The notes beneath the pieces are model-generated. The model ran no database searches and was not told where the DNA came from. It saw only the letters and a program-made list of their open reading frames with translations. This document shows, in pieces, positions 34,389 to 34,517 of a DNA stretch of 34,517 nucleotides. This DNA comes from Rickettsiales bacterium. Lineage in GTDB: Bacteria > Pseudomonadota > Alphaproteobacteria > Rickettsiales > Rickettsiaceae. How positions within the stretch are numbered: the first letter of the stretch is position 1; each line of letters begins with the position of its first letter. The stretch spans positions 1-34,517 of the forward strand of contig CANGTI010000004.1 of the NCBI GenBank assembly GCA_947456795.1, in the 5' to 3' direction. The position numbers and the translations under genes were made by a program.

Positions 34389-34517
34389 CAGCAATCAGAC
34401 GGTACCGCGCATAAGGAACTAGACTAGAAGATTATTATGTGTGTGTAACTATACATAGTGTGCTTATGCTTATTGATTAAACACGGGTATAAGGACTAGC
34501 CAAGCACGCATGCATTC

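Noticed and set aside
1-34517. CRISPR arrays, insertion sequences, prophage or toxin-antitoxin systems
   Set aside because: No regularly spaced repeats, transposase motifs, phage structural genes or recognisable toxin-antitoxin pairs were seen.

Overview
The window is an AT-rich, gene-dense piece of bacterial chromosome. It most likely comes from an alphaproteobacterium living inside eukaryotic cells, in or near the Rickettsiales or Holosporales. The strongest evidence is a Tlc-family ATP/ADP translocase (9849-11378, minus), a family that bacteria use to take nucleotides from a host cell. Supporting signs are an APC amino-acid permease, a ProP-like (MHS) major facilitator, scattered single housekeeping genes, two isolated tRNA genes, a perfect TTAA-N7-TTAA CtrA-type box, and few recognisable Shine-Dalgarno sequences. 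I cannot assign a genus from sequence alone. There are no CRISPR arrays, insertion sequences, rRNA genes or phage genes.

Layout. 1-2215 (plus): a LysR-type regulator whose 5' end lies outside the window, then an MHS-type transporter. 2428-6073: priA (minus) diverging from an unrecognised membrane-anchored protein, with the CtrA-type box next to the priA start codon. 6111-7500: fabZ (minus) and fabI (plus). 7674-9671: tRNA-Ser(GCU) and mutL. 9766-11477 (minus): the ATP/ADP translocase with a consensus promoter, a terminator-like hairpin in its leader and a long terminator hairpin after its stop. 11735-12178 (plus): a small secreted coiled-coil protein. 12280-19777 (minus): a TPR-type periplasmic protein, ftsY, prfB (with a programmed +1 frameshift) and secA. 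19880-21959 (plus): hscA and tRNA-Glu(UUC). 21964-24974: metG (minus) and an APC permease (plus). 24981-30507 (minus): rsfS, an unrecognised 194-aa gene, fabF, acpP, fabG, recA and cvpA. 30730-31551 (plus): a secreted lytic transglycosylase. 31699-32661 (minus): an unrecognised 320-aa protein. 32835-34109 (plus): a malic enzyme without a phosphotransacetylase domain, followed by the decayed remnant of a short-chain dehydrogenase.

Function. fabZ, fabI, fabF, acpP and fabG form most of a type II fatty-acid elongation cycle, split over two loci. secA and ftsY serve the two protein-export routes. prfB, metG, rsfS and the tRNAs serve translation; priA, recA and mutL serve DNA repair and restart. 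The translocase, amino-acid permease and MHS transporter fit a bacterium that imports energy and metabolites, while malic enzyme converts imported or TCA-cycle malate to pyruvate.

I did not find a convincing new multi-gene system. The most interesting items are regulatory and evolutionary: the attenuator-like leader of the translocase gene, an 18-bp perfect palindrome upstream of recA, the CtrA-type box at priA, a 14-bp tandem duplication that rewrote the end of FtsY, the conserved frameshift element of prfB, and several unrecognised proteins that could be lineage-specific. Gene-free stretches above 300 bases are 7501-7916, which holds tRNA-Ser and otherwise nothing I can identify, and 11379-11734, which holds the divergent promoters of the translocase and the secreted protein, the leader hairpin and two 10-codon ORFs.
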